DNA from: Xiphydria camelus
Taxonomy: Eukaryota > Arthropoda > Insecta > Hymenoptera > Xiphydriidae
Direction: 5' to 3'
Assembly: GCA_963678675.1 (NCBI GenBank)
Contig: OY783200.1
Coordinates: 13,954,889-14,018,888, forward strand
Length of the DNA: 64,000 bases
The notes below the pieces were generated by a model. That model was given only the letters and a program-made list of their open reading frames with translations. It did no database searches and was not told the origin of the DNA. Shown here piece after piece: positions 20,720-31,625 of this stretch (the first letter of the stretch is position 1; every line of letters begins with the position of its first letter). The position numbers and the translations under genes were made by a program.

Positions 20720-21555
20720 CGCGTGGATCGCAGCCGAGTCGGCATGCGTTAGCCTGCCGACGATTCAAGGGTTGGAGACAGCCCCGAGCGCGTCATAAGG
20801 GACGCGCAGGTAGTTAGGACGCGTCATCCGAGGACCTAACGGTCATCGGTCATCAGCGGGCTTTCGGCAAGGTCCGCAAACGGGGTATATTAGACGGCCG
20901 GCGAGCCATCGCCGCCAGACCATCTCGAGTCACGGTAGTGGAAGTTTTCGCTCAGCGAACACCACTATCCCTCGGAAGTCTCAGTCGAACGCCCTAGGGA
21001 AGTTTTCGCTCAGCGAACACCCTAGTAGTCGAACGGCCTCCACATGAGCGGCGACAGTTTTCGCTCAGCGAACATCGCAGCTCTCGTGGTTCACCGATCG
21101 ACTCTCGAGCAACCGAGAGGGAAGTCTTCGCTCAGCGAACACCCTCTCGCGCGCAGATCTCTGACGGCCCTACGCCGTCCCGGCTTGAGGTTCGCTAGCG
21201 GCAGTTTTCGCTCCACGAACACCCTAGCGTCCTCGCCGCTCCAGCCGACGTTCTCACGTCGCCTCGCCTACCCGGCGACCCTCTACGCGGACGAGTTACC
21301 TTCGCCTCCGGCCTGACGACGATTCCCGGGACGCGAGCAGCCCCCGGCACGCCAAGACCGACGCAGCCGTTCCTGAGGACGACCCGCACCGCCTACGAGC
21401 TGCCCGACCGGCAGCCCCCTCCGACGCTTCTCCGAGCTCGATCCCTCCTGGGATCTTCTCTTTCCACACGCTTACGCTACCATTTTGTATTCCAGATCAC
21501 GAATAAACCTTAGTTCCTAGTTTATTCGCGCTCTGTACATATTACCCCTCCTACA
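20715..21555 (+). repeat. 3' LTR (841 bp)
   Basis: Same length, same ends and, as far as I could compare by eye, the same sequence as the 5' LTR, including the five stem-loops (20935-21230). Identity of LTRs means little time since insertion. Confidence 0.93.
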
Positions 21556-21941
21556 ATATTATTTTTCTAAATTTGTAATGCTATCGCTATATATTGTAAC
21601 CCAATTTTAATTATCAATAAAATATAAAAATTTAATTCTAACCTCAAATGTTCTTCATTACCGACTCATTACCGACAACGCAACCTTGTCCCAAGCGCCA
21701 TAGTCTACCTTGAAACAAGCTTGCATAGCATACTGTCACAACATTGAAACGCGTAACAGATTTGCCTTGCATTAGCCTTGTTTTGCAACCTTGTCGCAAG
21801 GTTCTACCTTGCCGGCCAACCTTGTAACAAGCTTATTTCGGGGTACGATTTCTACCTGGGAAGTTGGCCAAAAATTATTCCATCCAGTATTATAATCTTG
21901 CTATTCGTCGACGAGATAAGTATTGGCAAAATTATACATAT

Positions 21942-22830
21942 GGGGCACTCCATGCCAAGTCACCGAGTTTTTGACTCGACCCTCTTCAATTTCGCTCATT
22001 TTTTATATGTTTTAGTACTTATTAAAAGCAACTTGTACACCAATTTTTAGTCTTTTATTCCAAGCCGTTATTGAGTAATTGATTTTTAAAATTTTGAAGC
22101 AAAAAATGTTCAATTGATGATAGACTAGTAATAAATATCGATATCTATAAAAAGTAGTGTATCATTTTTTTCGTCTTTAAATGTAGTTTCAGAAAAAATA
22201 AAATAAAATAATTCGAAGTAATTATCACTTAGATATTTACATTTAAAAATTAAAATAGACATTTTCAAAAAGTGCGACCCCTTCGATTTTTTTGAAAATT
22301 TTTTCCAAAATTCTACTCCATGTTACGCAACTTTTAAGCCACAGTTTGAGATGTGATCACAATTTTTTCTAGTTTTTATCGAATATTGAAAATTTAATTT
22401 TTTTTCTTTTTGGATTGAATTAGCTATAATTGCATTCTCTTAACTAAATATCATCCAAAAACATTAAAAACAATTTTATTGAAAGCGATCAAGTTATTTT
22501 AATCAAATTTAAAATATTTTATTTGTTTATATCATTTTACACTCTATATAATCTTTTTTATTATTATTTTTTCTCACTTAACGATTGCTTATTATATTTC
22601 TTAATTGTACTGGAATGTGTAAACTTGTCTGTACTTCCACAATAGGATTTAGTAAAGGCGTAATTTTATGGAACTTCTGTGTCGCTGGTATCGGTTTTGC
22701 ATTTCTGAAGCGATCTTCCAATTTTTCTTTCATTGCACTATATTCTTGAATTTTTAAGAACCGAATATTTATATTTGGTAAATTTCGAATAACCAATAAA
22801 CCAACGGACGGGCGGATTCGTGCCAAATTT
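21942..22830 (-). mobile_element. Second copy of the SDGA-type element, 3' half, inverted
   Basis: Matches the 3' non-coding region and last coding part of the copy at 9.83-11.03 kb, in reverse. It begins at the element terminus GGGGCACTCCATGCCAAGTC and reaches the coding block IRFLKIQEYSAMKEKLEDRF (22578-22770, minus). Truncated where it meets the 121-bp repeat. The terminal motif is shared by both copies, supporting it as a true element end. Confidence 0.65.
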
Positions 22831-23035
22831 GGAAAATTTTGAATTTTTGAAATCTGATTTAAGATTCGTGATCAGCGACCTAAAAACCCCACTTATACCA
22901 AATTTGGCACGAATCCGTCAATTTTCGAAAATCTCGTCCGCCATATTGGATCCGCCATCTTGAATTTTTGAAATCTGACTTCAGATTCGTGATCAACGAC
23001 CCAAAAAACCCCCTATACCGAATTTAGTTTAAGTT
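22831..23035. repeat. 121-bp repeat, about 1.7 units
   Basis: Unit contains GTGATCAGCGACC, ACCAAATTTGGCACGAATCC and ATATTGGATCCGCCAT. The two GTGATCA sites lie at 22868 and 22989, a period of 121 bp. The same unit with the same period occurs at 48676-48945. Confidence 0.75.
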
Positions 23036-23434
23036 GAATAAGCCATTAAGAATGTTGTCCTTCTAATTCAAGGAAATTTCCCACTGTGCTCCCCTGACCA
23101 TAAAGGTCACATGAAAAAAAAGGGGTCTGTCGCGGGACACACGGTAGATGTGAATGATATTTTTGCCGCATTGAGTTTCTTTTTTTTTACTGGAAGAATA
23201 CAGTGTGGGATGTGTTTTAGGGAAAATGAGAAAACAAATTGACACCCTCGCAACTATTGCTATGATATTGTATGTACAACTTATATACATATTATTGTAT
23301 ATTATATATTATATATAATTTGGTTTCACACATCATTATACACAATTTATATTCTACGCAATTGTATTTTTTTTTATATCGAATTGAAGATTTCACGAAT
23401 CCACGTGTCCGCGTTTTGTTTTCGTTGACAACAA
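23036..23434. other. AT-rich gap
   Basis: Contains a dinucleotide-like TATATTATATATAA run around 23290-23320 and nothing else recognisable. It may be the 3' flank of the nuclease remnant that ends at 23435. Confidence 0.3.
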
Positions 23435-24125
23435 TTAGTAATCGAATTCCTGATCTGTGACTTCCGTTACAATAGCAGTGCTACTTGTCGTTGCGATATT
23501 ACGTTCTACAAATGTTACAATAGGCCGATGATAACTGAAATACGTGACGAACGTTTTAGATGTAATGTTTTCAAGATATCTTGAAAACACTGCATCTATG
23601 GTAGTTCCATACCTCGTTGTAGGGTCTTTCGCATGGTTGTTCATAATCAACTGAAACTCGTTTTGAAGGAAATTAGTGAGAGGTAATGATGCTTCATCGG
23701 CAAAAAGTTTACATTAAAATCTCCTGCTAAAATTAATGGAATTTTATGGAAATTTTCTTTTAATAGTACTGAACCAGCCGGGCTGTACACAAGCAATCCT
23801 CGGTGTTCGAATTTTATGATATTTTCAATTGTTTGATTTGGAGAGGTATACAAAGCAACCATAACGATATCACTTCCGTCGTCTATAACAATTTGTGCAG
23901 CACATAAATCGCCAATAGCTGATTGACCAACATCAAGATCTATTGCATTTCTTACTCGAAAGTCTACATGAGATGTAACAACATGTAGTGTATCTCTATT
24001 CTGATAAATAGCTACCCCAGCAGCTGCAACGTTTGGTCGTTTGAATTTGGTAACGCAATTGAAGTTGGGTATGTCAACGTTGTCTTCCTGAGGAAGCCAT
24101 GTTTCAGATAATAATAAGTTATTTT
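23435..24125 (-). pseudogene. Endonuclease/exonuclease/phosphatase domain, Helentron-type remnant
   Basis: On the minus strand the frame reads LLLSETWLPQEDNVDIPNFN, AAAGVAIYQNRDTLHVV, VALYTSPNQTIENIIKF, then LILAGDFNVNF (the catalytic GDFN of EEP nucleases). One base too many in the T-run near 23706 shifts the frame, after which NNHAKDPTTRYGTTIDAVFS and FSYHRPIVTF complete the domain (T-T-x-D and YHRP are EEP hallmarks: the terminal Asp and His). SETW at the start and these blocks are typical of the nuclease domain fused to Rep-helicase in Helentron elements or found in LINEs; the closest match in memory is the Helentron/PIF1-associated type in insects. No helicase is visible in the window. 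Confidence 0.7.
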
Positions 24126-24177
24126 AACGTAATGCAATTTAAAATAAAGAACGTAATACAATTTCAAAAATGCACTT

Positions 24178-24327
24178 ACCTTCGAGTTGAATCGCTTGAT
24201 GATTGCGTGTCACATGCCGTACGTGGGCCTGCATTATTTTGAAGCTCAAAAATATAAATGCGTTTTCTTTCTTCTGTGGCCCATCGTACTGCAAAATTCT
24301 GTCATTGTCTTCAGCACTTTCACTCAT
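24178..24327 (-). CDS. Possible first exon, unidentified
   Basis: Minus-strand ATG near 24327 opens MSESAEDNDRILQYDGPQKK and runs to QAIQLEG where a strong donor (GAAGGTAAGTGC) follows at about 24177. No acceptor continuing the frame was found before the nuclease remnant that starts 50 bp further on, and the phase (1) does not fit the host exon at 12.97 kb. It may be a captured or transposon-derived 5' exon. Confidence 0.25.
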
Positions 24328-24351
24328 ATTGTAAATATTGTAAAAAGTCAA

Positions 24352-25080
24352 AGAACAAAGAAAGAAACCATCGTCTCACTGCGCGTCGTAAAATGCGTTA
24401 CGCTTGACGAAAGCAGAGGGAAACGTACAAAATAACAGAGAATAGCGTCACAATACTAGACACGAGGTCTCGTCTCAAGCCGCTTCTTACGACCTGCCGG
24501 AAGGTGCGCATGCAACCTATTTATTTACTATTCCACTTTAGGCACCTGGGTATTCCACATTAGGATACTCTGAAAATTTAGTAGTGCAAAATGTATCTTT
24601 TCGTAAAACATGATTGTTATTTTTGTATAGTACTTTGTTGATGCAAATAATAAACGACGTTATTCAGAAATATTTTACTGTCTCGTCTATGATTAACAAA
24701 GCAAATTAAACAGTTTATTTATATCAAATTCATGCATATACAAAAATAGTATTCCACATTTGGCGACTTTACTCTATTTAAAAAAATTGCCGAAAAAAAA
24801 TTGTTTGAAAACGACGTAATTTACGATAAAAATCATATTCTTTTTATTTTTTAATATTTCTTGCTAAAAATTTAGCAGTACATTCTTGAAATATCATAGA
24901 AAAAAAAATTTGTACTCAATTGTACCTTAAAAAAGGTATTTATTTTGTTGGGTGATGATGGAGGTTTTGAAGCTAACAGAAACCTAGAATTTCTAAGGAA
25001 AAATCGTATAAAAATGTATTGATCATTACAAAAATGTTAATATTTTATTACTTATGTGAATATAGATTTTAAAAAGTGTA
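24352..25080. other. Gene-free AT-rich region
   Basis: No coding frame or repeat partner was identified. It precedes the 3' end of the piggyBac remnant and may include that element's terminal region, but no TTAA-flanked terminus could be found on this side. Confidence 0.3.
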
Positions 25081-25094
25081 GCTTCTAACTAATA

Positions 25095-25573
25095 TAATAC
25101 CATAATATCGTCGTTTCCGGCGCAATCATTGTACAAGTAAGCCCGATGATTTTCACACATTGGTCGGTAACAACTAGGACACTGCATCTTTGTTTTTTTA
25201 TCATCTTCGCGAGAACAGAGTGCACACCTTACTCGTTTATTATACTCCGGCCGATCAACTTCCGGCGTAGTTGATTTATTACAAGAATGAGCTGTATACC
25301 TTTGCGAATGTATGATCGCAGCATCTCATTTTTCAGCTCATCATGCAAGTATGGTATGACCAAATGTAAAACAAGCTGCTTTATATCAGCTGGAGCAGAT
25401 AATTTCGTTCTTGCTTCATCTGTTTCGGCGTACTTGCAAGTATACAAAATCCTTGCATTTACTTGCGCTTGATCAAGTATGCCGAAAAAAAAACGCATCA
25501 GCCAACGCTTTGTTGCACGAGTAATAGTGTAAGCGTGACACAACTTATCAAAAACGTCAGTACCGCCTTTCAT
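25095..25573 (-). pseudogene. piggyBac-type transposase, C-terminal remnant
   Basis: The minus-strand frame reads MKGGTDVFDKLCHAYTITRA and TKRWLMRFFFGILDQAQVNA, matching the end of the piggyBac DDE domain (the last catalytic Asp lies in KGGTDVFD). A frame change near 25300 is needed to reach HSCNKSTTPEVDRPEYNKRV and then the Cys-rich terminal finger RCALCSREDDKK ... CPSCYRPMCENH before a stop near 25095. The first two thirds of the protein are absent. The apparent ATG is inside the original ORF. Confidence 0.85.
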
Positions 25574-25639
25574 TACATCATAAAATTAAATTTATTTACT
25601 TGTAGAAAATCAACGCTTTGCAGAGAAAACCGATAGCTA

Positions 25640-25835
25640 GTACACAATGGGGTCGGAGTGACCCCACACCAACTTTGAACGATGTTCAACACCTACTGAG
25701 CATTCCTATGTACAACTACAGCGTGTTAACGTATTCTTAGTACCCCAAACTATAATTCCAAAAATATTTTAACGATATTTTCGATCAAACTCGAGGTTGG
25801 GGTCAAATTGACCCCTTATGTTCTCGGAGGGTTAA
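25640..25835 (-). mobile_element. piggyBac 5' terminal region with TTAA
   Basis: On the minus strand the sequence TTAACCCTCCGAGAACATAA starts at the TTAA at 25832-25835 and is followed by GGGGTCAATTTGACCCC, the kind of terminus seen in piggyBac elements. It lies directly upstream of the transposase remnant, so element 5' end and ORF 3' end are joined by an internal deletion. Confidence 0.55.
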
Positions 25836-25839
25836 AATT

Positions 25840-26640
25840 CTCTTAATTCCGTAACTATTGCCCCCTCGACATTACAATTTGCACTTTATATACCTAGTTT
25901 TGAAGTGAGACTTCTTTGCTGAGGGTATTTAAATCGCACGAGGAGGAATGAAATACTGAAACGGAAATCCCCCACTCCAGCGCTCTCGACCGTGCTTAGC
26001 ACGGTCGCTACAGTCATAAATTTATATTACCGTAACGGCGAAGCGGGCGGTATGTTTCGGCGAACGTGGGTTGCAAATGCATTCGTAGTCCCGTACCTTT
26101 CCGTCAAAACTACCTTGCAGTGTAACTAATTGTAAACCACGGTTAAATCACCGAACTTTCACTGTATCTCTTTGAATCGAATATATCACCAGTACTTAAT
26201 ATTGTGAGTGCAGTGTTAAATCATTTGAACTAGCCGATACGGTTTAAATCCATCTCTTCACGTGTTCGGTCACTAGTCGTGTCACGCAGTAGTGTCTTCG
26301 GGATTTACGACCTCGAGGAGATCTAATCTTGATCGCACCTGTTAGAATTATTAACTTGAAACTGAAGAATAAATGAAGCAAAAATCAATCGCTATTTAGA
26401 CTGTGCAGAGGGGGTCTGGTTTGTGCTGCTCGAGAGGGTTTCTTGGGGCGATGAAAGCCATTATTTATATTACGAGGCGACGCAGTGTCGCACCTCCACT
26501 AAGAGCACCAAAGAAAGAAACCAATCATCGATAGTTCAGATCATGATCCCCGTATACCCTTTTAGTCAGTTCTCCAGAGAGTGTGAAAAAGTAAAGATGT
26601 GTCTTCCAAGCACATTCTAATAAAGAATTGGTATTTTTAA
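25840..26640. other. Gene-free region
   Basis: GC-richer than average, with short frames only. GGGCGGTATGTTTCGGCGAA near 26047 is the complement of a motif that recurs near 57860 and 61645 (ATTCGCCGAAACA). No element boundaries were resolved. Confidence 0.3.
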
Positions 26641-26649
26641 AATTAATTG

Positions 26650-27145
26650 AAGTTATCTAGGTAATTTTCAGGCCAAACAACTTTTAACAACAATCACTTT
26701 ATGTCTGAGGTTTCGGTTCCTCTTCGAACCCTCTTCAGAGACGTAATGACCCACAGATGCTTGAATTCTCTATTTATATCTCTAACAACCGTTATCCCCA
26801 CCCTTCCTTACTTATATTACTATCTTCTTCTCAACCCCCTAATAATATTTACTAATAACACTGTCATCTTAATAATGTCAAATTCAAAAGTATTGTTAAT
26901 AACCCATAAACAATCTCTATAATCAATATGATTGTTACATTAAAATGTTTATTTTTATATTATTGATTGATAAATTTGATGAAGTTCAACACTATCAGTT
27001 TTAATATTTATATTGCCTTTAATTTTGTTAACATAAAACTTTCTAATATCTTTCTCTTTGCCCAATGTTTTTCTCATGACAAAATTTTAGGATTATCAAC
27101 CTCAAAAACATGTTTATTGCCAATGGGAAAATGAGATGAATTTTG
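26650..27145 (-). mobile_element. Penelope-like element, C-terminal tail and terminal repeat
   Basis: Minus strand: HFPIGNKHVFEVDNPKIL, then a HWAKRK-like stretch and KTDSVELHQIYQSII-like codons with stops, resembling the end of the Penelope GIY-YIG domain. It is followed by the terminal repeat GGTAATTTTCAGGCCAAACA (plus strand, 26660) that also occurs at 16.95-17.9 and 32.5 kb. Truncated upstream at 27145, close to the THAP gene. Confidence 0.5.
26700..26752 (-). ncRNA. Hammerhead-ribozyme-like motif in Penelope terminus
   Basis: Read on the minus strand: GTCT, then CTGAAGA (fits CUGANGA), a stem GGTTC/GAACC with loop GAAGAG, then GAAA, then CCTC in place of the usual GUC site, and AGAC pairing back to GTCT as stem I. 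Stem III is almost absent, as reported for Penelope-type hammerheads. The C at the cleavage triplet is a probable disabling change. Confidence 0.5.
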
Positions 27146-27442
27146 TGATAATGTTGTGTTGAAAGACAATAGCATTAGAAATAAGGTGGTCTTTGAAAAA
27201 ATGAAACTAAGCGTAAAATAAGCTTAAAAATCGTTTATGAAATATCGACTTAGCTCCGCCCACAAGAAACGGCGCGGTGAATGCAGATAGCAGCTGTGAT
27301 GTCACGAATCGTCCGCTAGTCGTCGGCTCTGGCTACAAGTTTACCGCTTGTAGAGTTTGCGCTATGCGCATTCTTCGTTCAGATTTTCCCAGAGTTTGGT
27401 CAATTGCGAACTGTGGAATTTGGGCGACGTACCTACTTTAAT
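27146..27442 (+). other. 5' flank of the THAP gene
   Basis: GC-richer than the neighbourhood, including GCTCCGCCCACAAG near 27254 (a GC box-like site) and ATGTCACGAATC. Likely promoter region of the THAP gene downstream; no TATA box at a fixed distance. Confidence 0.3.
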
Positions 27443-28296
27443 ATGACTGATAGTGTCGCAGAAAAAAAACCGTTTCAAAGACATTATTATTGTGTCGTAC
27501 CAAAGTGCAGAAATACTTCCGTAACTGCATCTGATAAGTTGTATTTCGCAATGCCACGAAATAAAGACAATCGAAAAAGATGGTGTAACTCGATGAAGAG
27601 GGACAGGCAGAAAAATAAACCCCTATCAGATATTTCTACTATTTACTGCTGCAAGGATCACTTCAACGTAACTTTTTCATTTATTTACTGCGTACATATG
27701 ACATACAAAGTGGAATGAAATAATGGAATAAATTCAGCATAAATTCAACGGCAAATATTTGATGGAAATCCAAGAACACGTCGAGTTTTATTTTAAATTC
27801 AGCACTTTCCGATGTATTTTTCATTCAATTTGTCGTTGAATTTATACTGAATTTATTCTATTAGAAAGTTCTACCCTGTATGTATCTACGTAAATGTAAA
27901 AGCGTATAATACTCAATACAAACATATTTTCAGTTTGAAGAGGACGAAGAAAATTATTTTCAATACAAAATTATGGGCAATATTCGACCAAGATTGAAAA
28001 AAGGCGTTGTCCCACACATATTGAAATGCCAGTTGCCTTCTAGTGCATCTTCCAGTAAAGTGTAAAGAAAATATGTTGCCAAAAAAAGAAGGATGGAGTT
28101 AGTAAAAGAAGCCATGCAGGAACACGAAGAGAATCATACCTACGCAATAGACACTACGGCTGCCGCGGACGATTCGTGACGTTACCCAGCCGACTAACCA
28201 CTCACGATAGTGCAGGAGCTGAGAGACATTGAGTATGAAAAAATCGCTGACCTCATTCTGATTGATGATTTGAGTTCAGAAAGACTTAAAGAATGA
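27443..28296 (+). pseudogene. THAP-domain protein gene of two-gene element (left copy)
   Basis: Exon 1 (27443-27667) begins MTDSVAEKKPFQRHYYCVVP and holds the zinc ligands C17, C22, C70 and H73 of a THAP DNA-binding domain. A donor GTAACT follows; the acceptor ATTTTCAG before 27934 restores the frame, and exon 2 continues FEEDEENYFQYKIMG and GVVPHIL, the AVPTIF-like end of the THAP fold. Exon 2 then runs in the same frame to a stop at 28294-28296 but is broken by three internal stops (near 28063, 28178 and 28196). The last coding part, VQELRDIEYEKIADLILIDD, is also present inverted at 31626-31705. The gene converges on the FEN/PIN-like gene, whose stop is about 244 bp away. THAP domains are common in transposases and their accessory proteins. 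Confidence 0.75.
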
Positions 28297-28539
28297 CATC
28301 GTGGAGGTTGCCGGACGGAATTATGGTCCATTTTTTTTATCGGCCATTTAATAGGAGTTTTTGATTCCGTCGCTGTAGCTGTGAAAAAAACGTCGTTCTT
28401 GACTATTAAAAGGTTGTTTGGGTAAGGTATGAAATTAAAAACGGCGTCATTATAATACAATTCAAATTTATTTATTAATGAAAAAGGAATAAGCGGTTTA
28501 TATAGTTCATTATTATCGAAAACTAACAAAATTGTACAA

Positions 28540-29062
28540 TTACGTAGGTAAGTTTTGACAATGGTTGTGGATGCATTTGCAAAGAGAGATACAATTAACG
28601 TTGATTTTTTACAATTACAGGACATTGTTTTGCAATCAGCATTACATTTGCAAGGCCTGATTAAAGAATTTGGCGAAGGCGGTTTTGTCATTTGCACCGG
28701 GTGGAGCTGTCCATTTCGTCTTTCATAGCCAAATTGGAGAAAGTTCAGAGGCTCATATATTGGTTGTGAGGAATTTTTCCACAAATACATATGTTTGGGC
28801 TGCAGCTCTTATGTAAATACAAAGCATTAGAAGTGCAAATAACTTTGGATACATTGAAATTTAAACGGATATTACGGGTAATTAACTTGAAACGTAGTTC
28901 ATCTGCTGTGGACTTTTCTTTGGCAAATAAATAAGTGCAAACTTCTTCAATGTTCTTAAAATGCACTGGAGTTTCGAAGTTATTTGCAAAAATCGAGAGA
29001 GCATCGTGAACGAATACTTCGGATGCAGCGTTTACACGTTGCTTCTTTAGTTATAGGTGAAC
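28540..29062 (-). pseudogene. FEN/PIN-like protein, C-terminal fragment (left copy)
   Basis: Inverted near-copy of 30878-31390. The minus-strand frames read NIEEVCTYLFAKEKSTADEL, then IYEPLNFLQFGYERRNGQLH and the Cys-rich end IRPCKCNADCKTMSCNCKKS. This copy keeps the correct frame at IYEPL, where the right copy has lost bases. Truncated at 29062, where the right-hand copy's coding strand begins. Confidence 0.7.
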
Positions 29063-29141
29063 GTTATTCCGATACGCGTCGATGTAATATTAAAAGTACA
29101 TTTTTCAATTTTTATAATAGCAGTGTTATTAATACTACAAT

Positions 29142-31390
29142 GATTACTGCGATATGGTTGAAATCTTATTAGATTCAATTAAAGCCGACAGAAACTGTGA
29201 TTATGATTTACATTTCCAAGCCACACGAAGAATGCTGCCGTACATTTTTGCAATGAATCATACGAATTACATTCGCGGAATAACACTTTACTTGCAAGAT
29301 ATGATTCAATTACCATGTTTTGTTGTCGACAATTTGCGGAAAAGTATGCTGTCAGTTAAGAGAACACCAGGTAAATTTAATTCTGTTGGTTGCGATATGG
29401 CACTCGAGCAGTCCCAGAATCGATCATCCGCTATAACTGGAGGCTTGATAGGGATTACTAAAAATGAAGATGCAACTCAACGGTGGTTACTGTTATATCC
29501 GTTTAAAAATGCAATTCACAATGCTATTGTATCATACGTTCAGATAGAAGGTGATGCTACCGGCGCCATTGATTCTTCCTTTCATAGTGAGTGGAGTAAA
29601 GCACGAATAGCGAAGGACGAACAAAACAATCAAAGTTTGATTTTGTCTTTAACAGGTTGCAACATATTTAACATCGATGTAGATCTCGGTCTTCGCAATA
29701 TTTATAACGAAGCTCTTGCAGATGAAAACACTGTCAAATGTTTGTTGAATTTAAAAGAAACTGGAGAATCGATGATAAAAGAGTACGAAACTGAGCGGTT
29801 TGATTTAAAGAAGAAATACGTTTTTGACCCACTAGCAAGAAAACAATTTTATAATTTCAATGACAAGCCCACCAAAGAAAAGCAATCTACAGGTAGTGAT
29901 AAAAAAGTAAAACTCATAACCAATAATACTACATTTCAACAATCATTTATGGTGGCATAACAACATGAACTTGATCTTAGACAGTTTTTATCGCATGAAA
30001 TACTTGATTACCCTACATATCTTTTTGACCACGAAGGGTTCTACAGGAAAAGTACAAACTCAGCATTAGTTATCGAAGTTCAGAAAGTACATGCATGTGA
30101 AAACAACACTTTCCAGCAAATAATAAAATCTGATCATTCGAAAAAGTTTGTATTTTCGATGGAATGTCACTAGTTCATAAAATTCAACTTCAAAAATATA
30201 ATACTTTCGGAGATTTTGCTACTGCATTTTTCGAACGTATACAGAATCTTTCATACCAGCATTTTATCAAAAGAATTGACGTCATCTTCGATAGATACGA
30301 TGACATTTCTATTAAGTACGTTGAGTCGCAATTACGATCGAAAGGAACGAAACCGAAACAAATTGTTATATGAAGTCCTTCAACCAAAATCCCGGCCGAC
30401 TGCAAAGATTTTTTTTTGTCCTCAAAACAAACTGCAGCTTGTTCAATTTCTTTGCATGTATGCTCCAACTTTTTTAAACATCTATGCTGAAACAGAACTG
30501 TTCATTACCGGTGGATATGAAGACCCCACGAAATGCTTCAAGCTCCAAAGTAATAGTTTATCTGAAGTGCTAAACTTGAATTCTAATCACCTAGAAGCAG
30601 ATTGTAGAATGTTCCGCCATATTTTTCACGCTGTTCGTGGAGGGATTGAACAAGAAATTATAATTAGTTCGGATATTGATGTTTTCGTGCATAGCATTCA
30701 CTTTTGGCATAGACTGTCGAACATTGGATGTCGAGGTATCTGGTTTGAAGGATCGAGTAAAAAAGGAAAACTTGTAAGCTGTCATTTAGTAGCTGAATCA
30801 CTTGGCGAAAAAATGTGTAATATTTTACCCGCGTTACATGCTCTAACAGGTTGCGACACGACAAGCCGATTTACAACTAAGAAGCAATGTATAAACGCTG
30901 CATCCGAAGTATTCGTTCAGGATGCTCTCTCAACTTTTGCAAATAACTCCGAAACTCCGATGCATTTTAAGAACATTGAAGAAGTTTGCACTTATTTATT
31001 TGCTAAAGAAAAATCCACAGCAGATGAACTACGTTTAGGGTCAATTACCCGTAATATCGGTTTCAATTTCAATATATCTAAAGTTATTTGCATTTCTGAT
31101 GCTTTGTATTTACATTGCTTAAGAGAGCTGCAGCCTAAACATATTTGTGGAAAAATTCCTCATAACCAATATGTGAGCCTCTGAACTTTCTCCAATTTGG
31201 CTATGAAAGACGAGATGGACAGCTCCACCCGGTGCAAATGACAAAACCGCCTTTGCCAAGTTCATTAATCAGGCCTTGCAAATGCAATGCTGATTGTAGA
31301 ACAATGTCCTGTAATTGTAAAAAAAGCAACGTTAATTGTATCTCTCTTTGCAAATGCATCCACAACCATTGTCAATACTTACCTACGTAG
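29142..31390 (+). pseudogene. FEN/PIN-like nuclease-family protein of two-gene element (right copy)
   Basis: Several frames joined by shifts give one long protein. It starts inside the gene (YNDYCDMVEILLDSIKA) and reads RRMLPYIFAMNHTNYIRGIT, then IFDGMSLVHKIQ (about 30150), DVIFDRYDDISIKYVES, EADCRMFRHIF, ISSDIDVFVHSIHFW and LPALHALTGCDTTSRF, followed by the Cys-rich end PCKCNADCRTMSCNCKKSN. The spaced acidic motifs (DGM, EAD, SDxD, TGCD) resemble the metal-binding Asp/Glu pattern of PIN/FEN1-type nucleases; this is my inference. The protein family is multicopy in invertebrates and of unknown function. Breaks: stop at 29958, frame changes near 30150, 30375 and 31180. 5' part lost at the junction with the inverted left copy. 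Confidence 0.65.
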
Positions 31391-31625
31391 TTGTACAATT
31401 TTGTTAGTTTTCGATAATAATTAATAAACAACATTTCTTTTTCATTAATAAATAAATTTGTATTGTATTATGATGACGCCGTTTTTAATTTCATGCCTTA
31501 CCCAAACAACCTTTTAATAGTCAAGAACGACGTTTTTTTCACAGCTACAGCAACGGAATCGAAAACTCCTATTAAATGGCCGATAAAAAAATGGACCATA
31601 ATTCCGTCCGGCAACCTCCACGATG

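Larger units (their letters stand above)
17981..21555 (+). mobile_element. Young LTR retrotransposon, Gag-protease only
   Basis: Two 841-bp LTRs (17981-18821 and 20715-21555) begin TGTAACGCGTGG and end CCCCTCCTACA and appear identical along their length. The 4-bp duplication ATAT flanks the element (17977-17980; 21556-21559). A primer-binding-site-like TGGCGCCCAAC follows the 5' LTR and a purine tract AGAGGGGGAGA precedes the 3' LTR. The only gene is one Gag-protease ORF; reverse transcriptase, RNase H and integrase are absent. Likely Ty3/gypsy class, mobilised in trans. It is inserted into the older element at 14.8-21.9 kb. Confidence 0.92.
14814..21860. mobile_element. Large DNA element with CAAGG-rich ends, host to nested insertions
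   Basis: The left end reads CCCAGGTAGAAATC and the right end reads GATTTCTACCTGGG; just inside both ends are many copies of CAAGGTT/AACCTTG and GCAAGG/CCTTGC, a subterminal repeat pattern known from several DNA transposon groups. The span is 7,047 bp, of which about 3.6 kb is a later LTR retrotransposon and 0.6 kb a pogo derivative. A promoter-like and spliced region lies at 15.2-16.1 kb. I could not find a convincing target duplication (left flank TCCTCAA, right flank AAGTTGG) and no transposase, so the superfamily is open. Confidence 0.55.

Noticed and set aside
27295..28180. 17-bp inverted match GTCACGAATCGTCCGC (27301) and GCGGACGATTCGTGAC (28162) around the THAP gene, as terminal repeats
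   Set aside because: The right-hand copy lies inside the THAP reading frame, which continues beyond it in the same frame to 28296, so it cannot be the element end.
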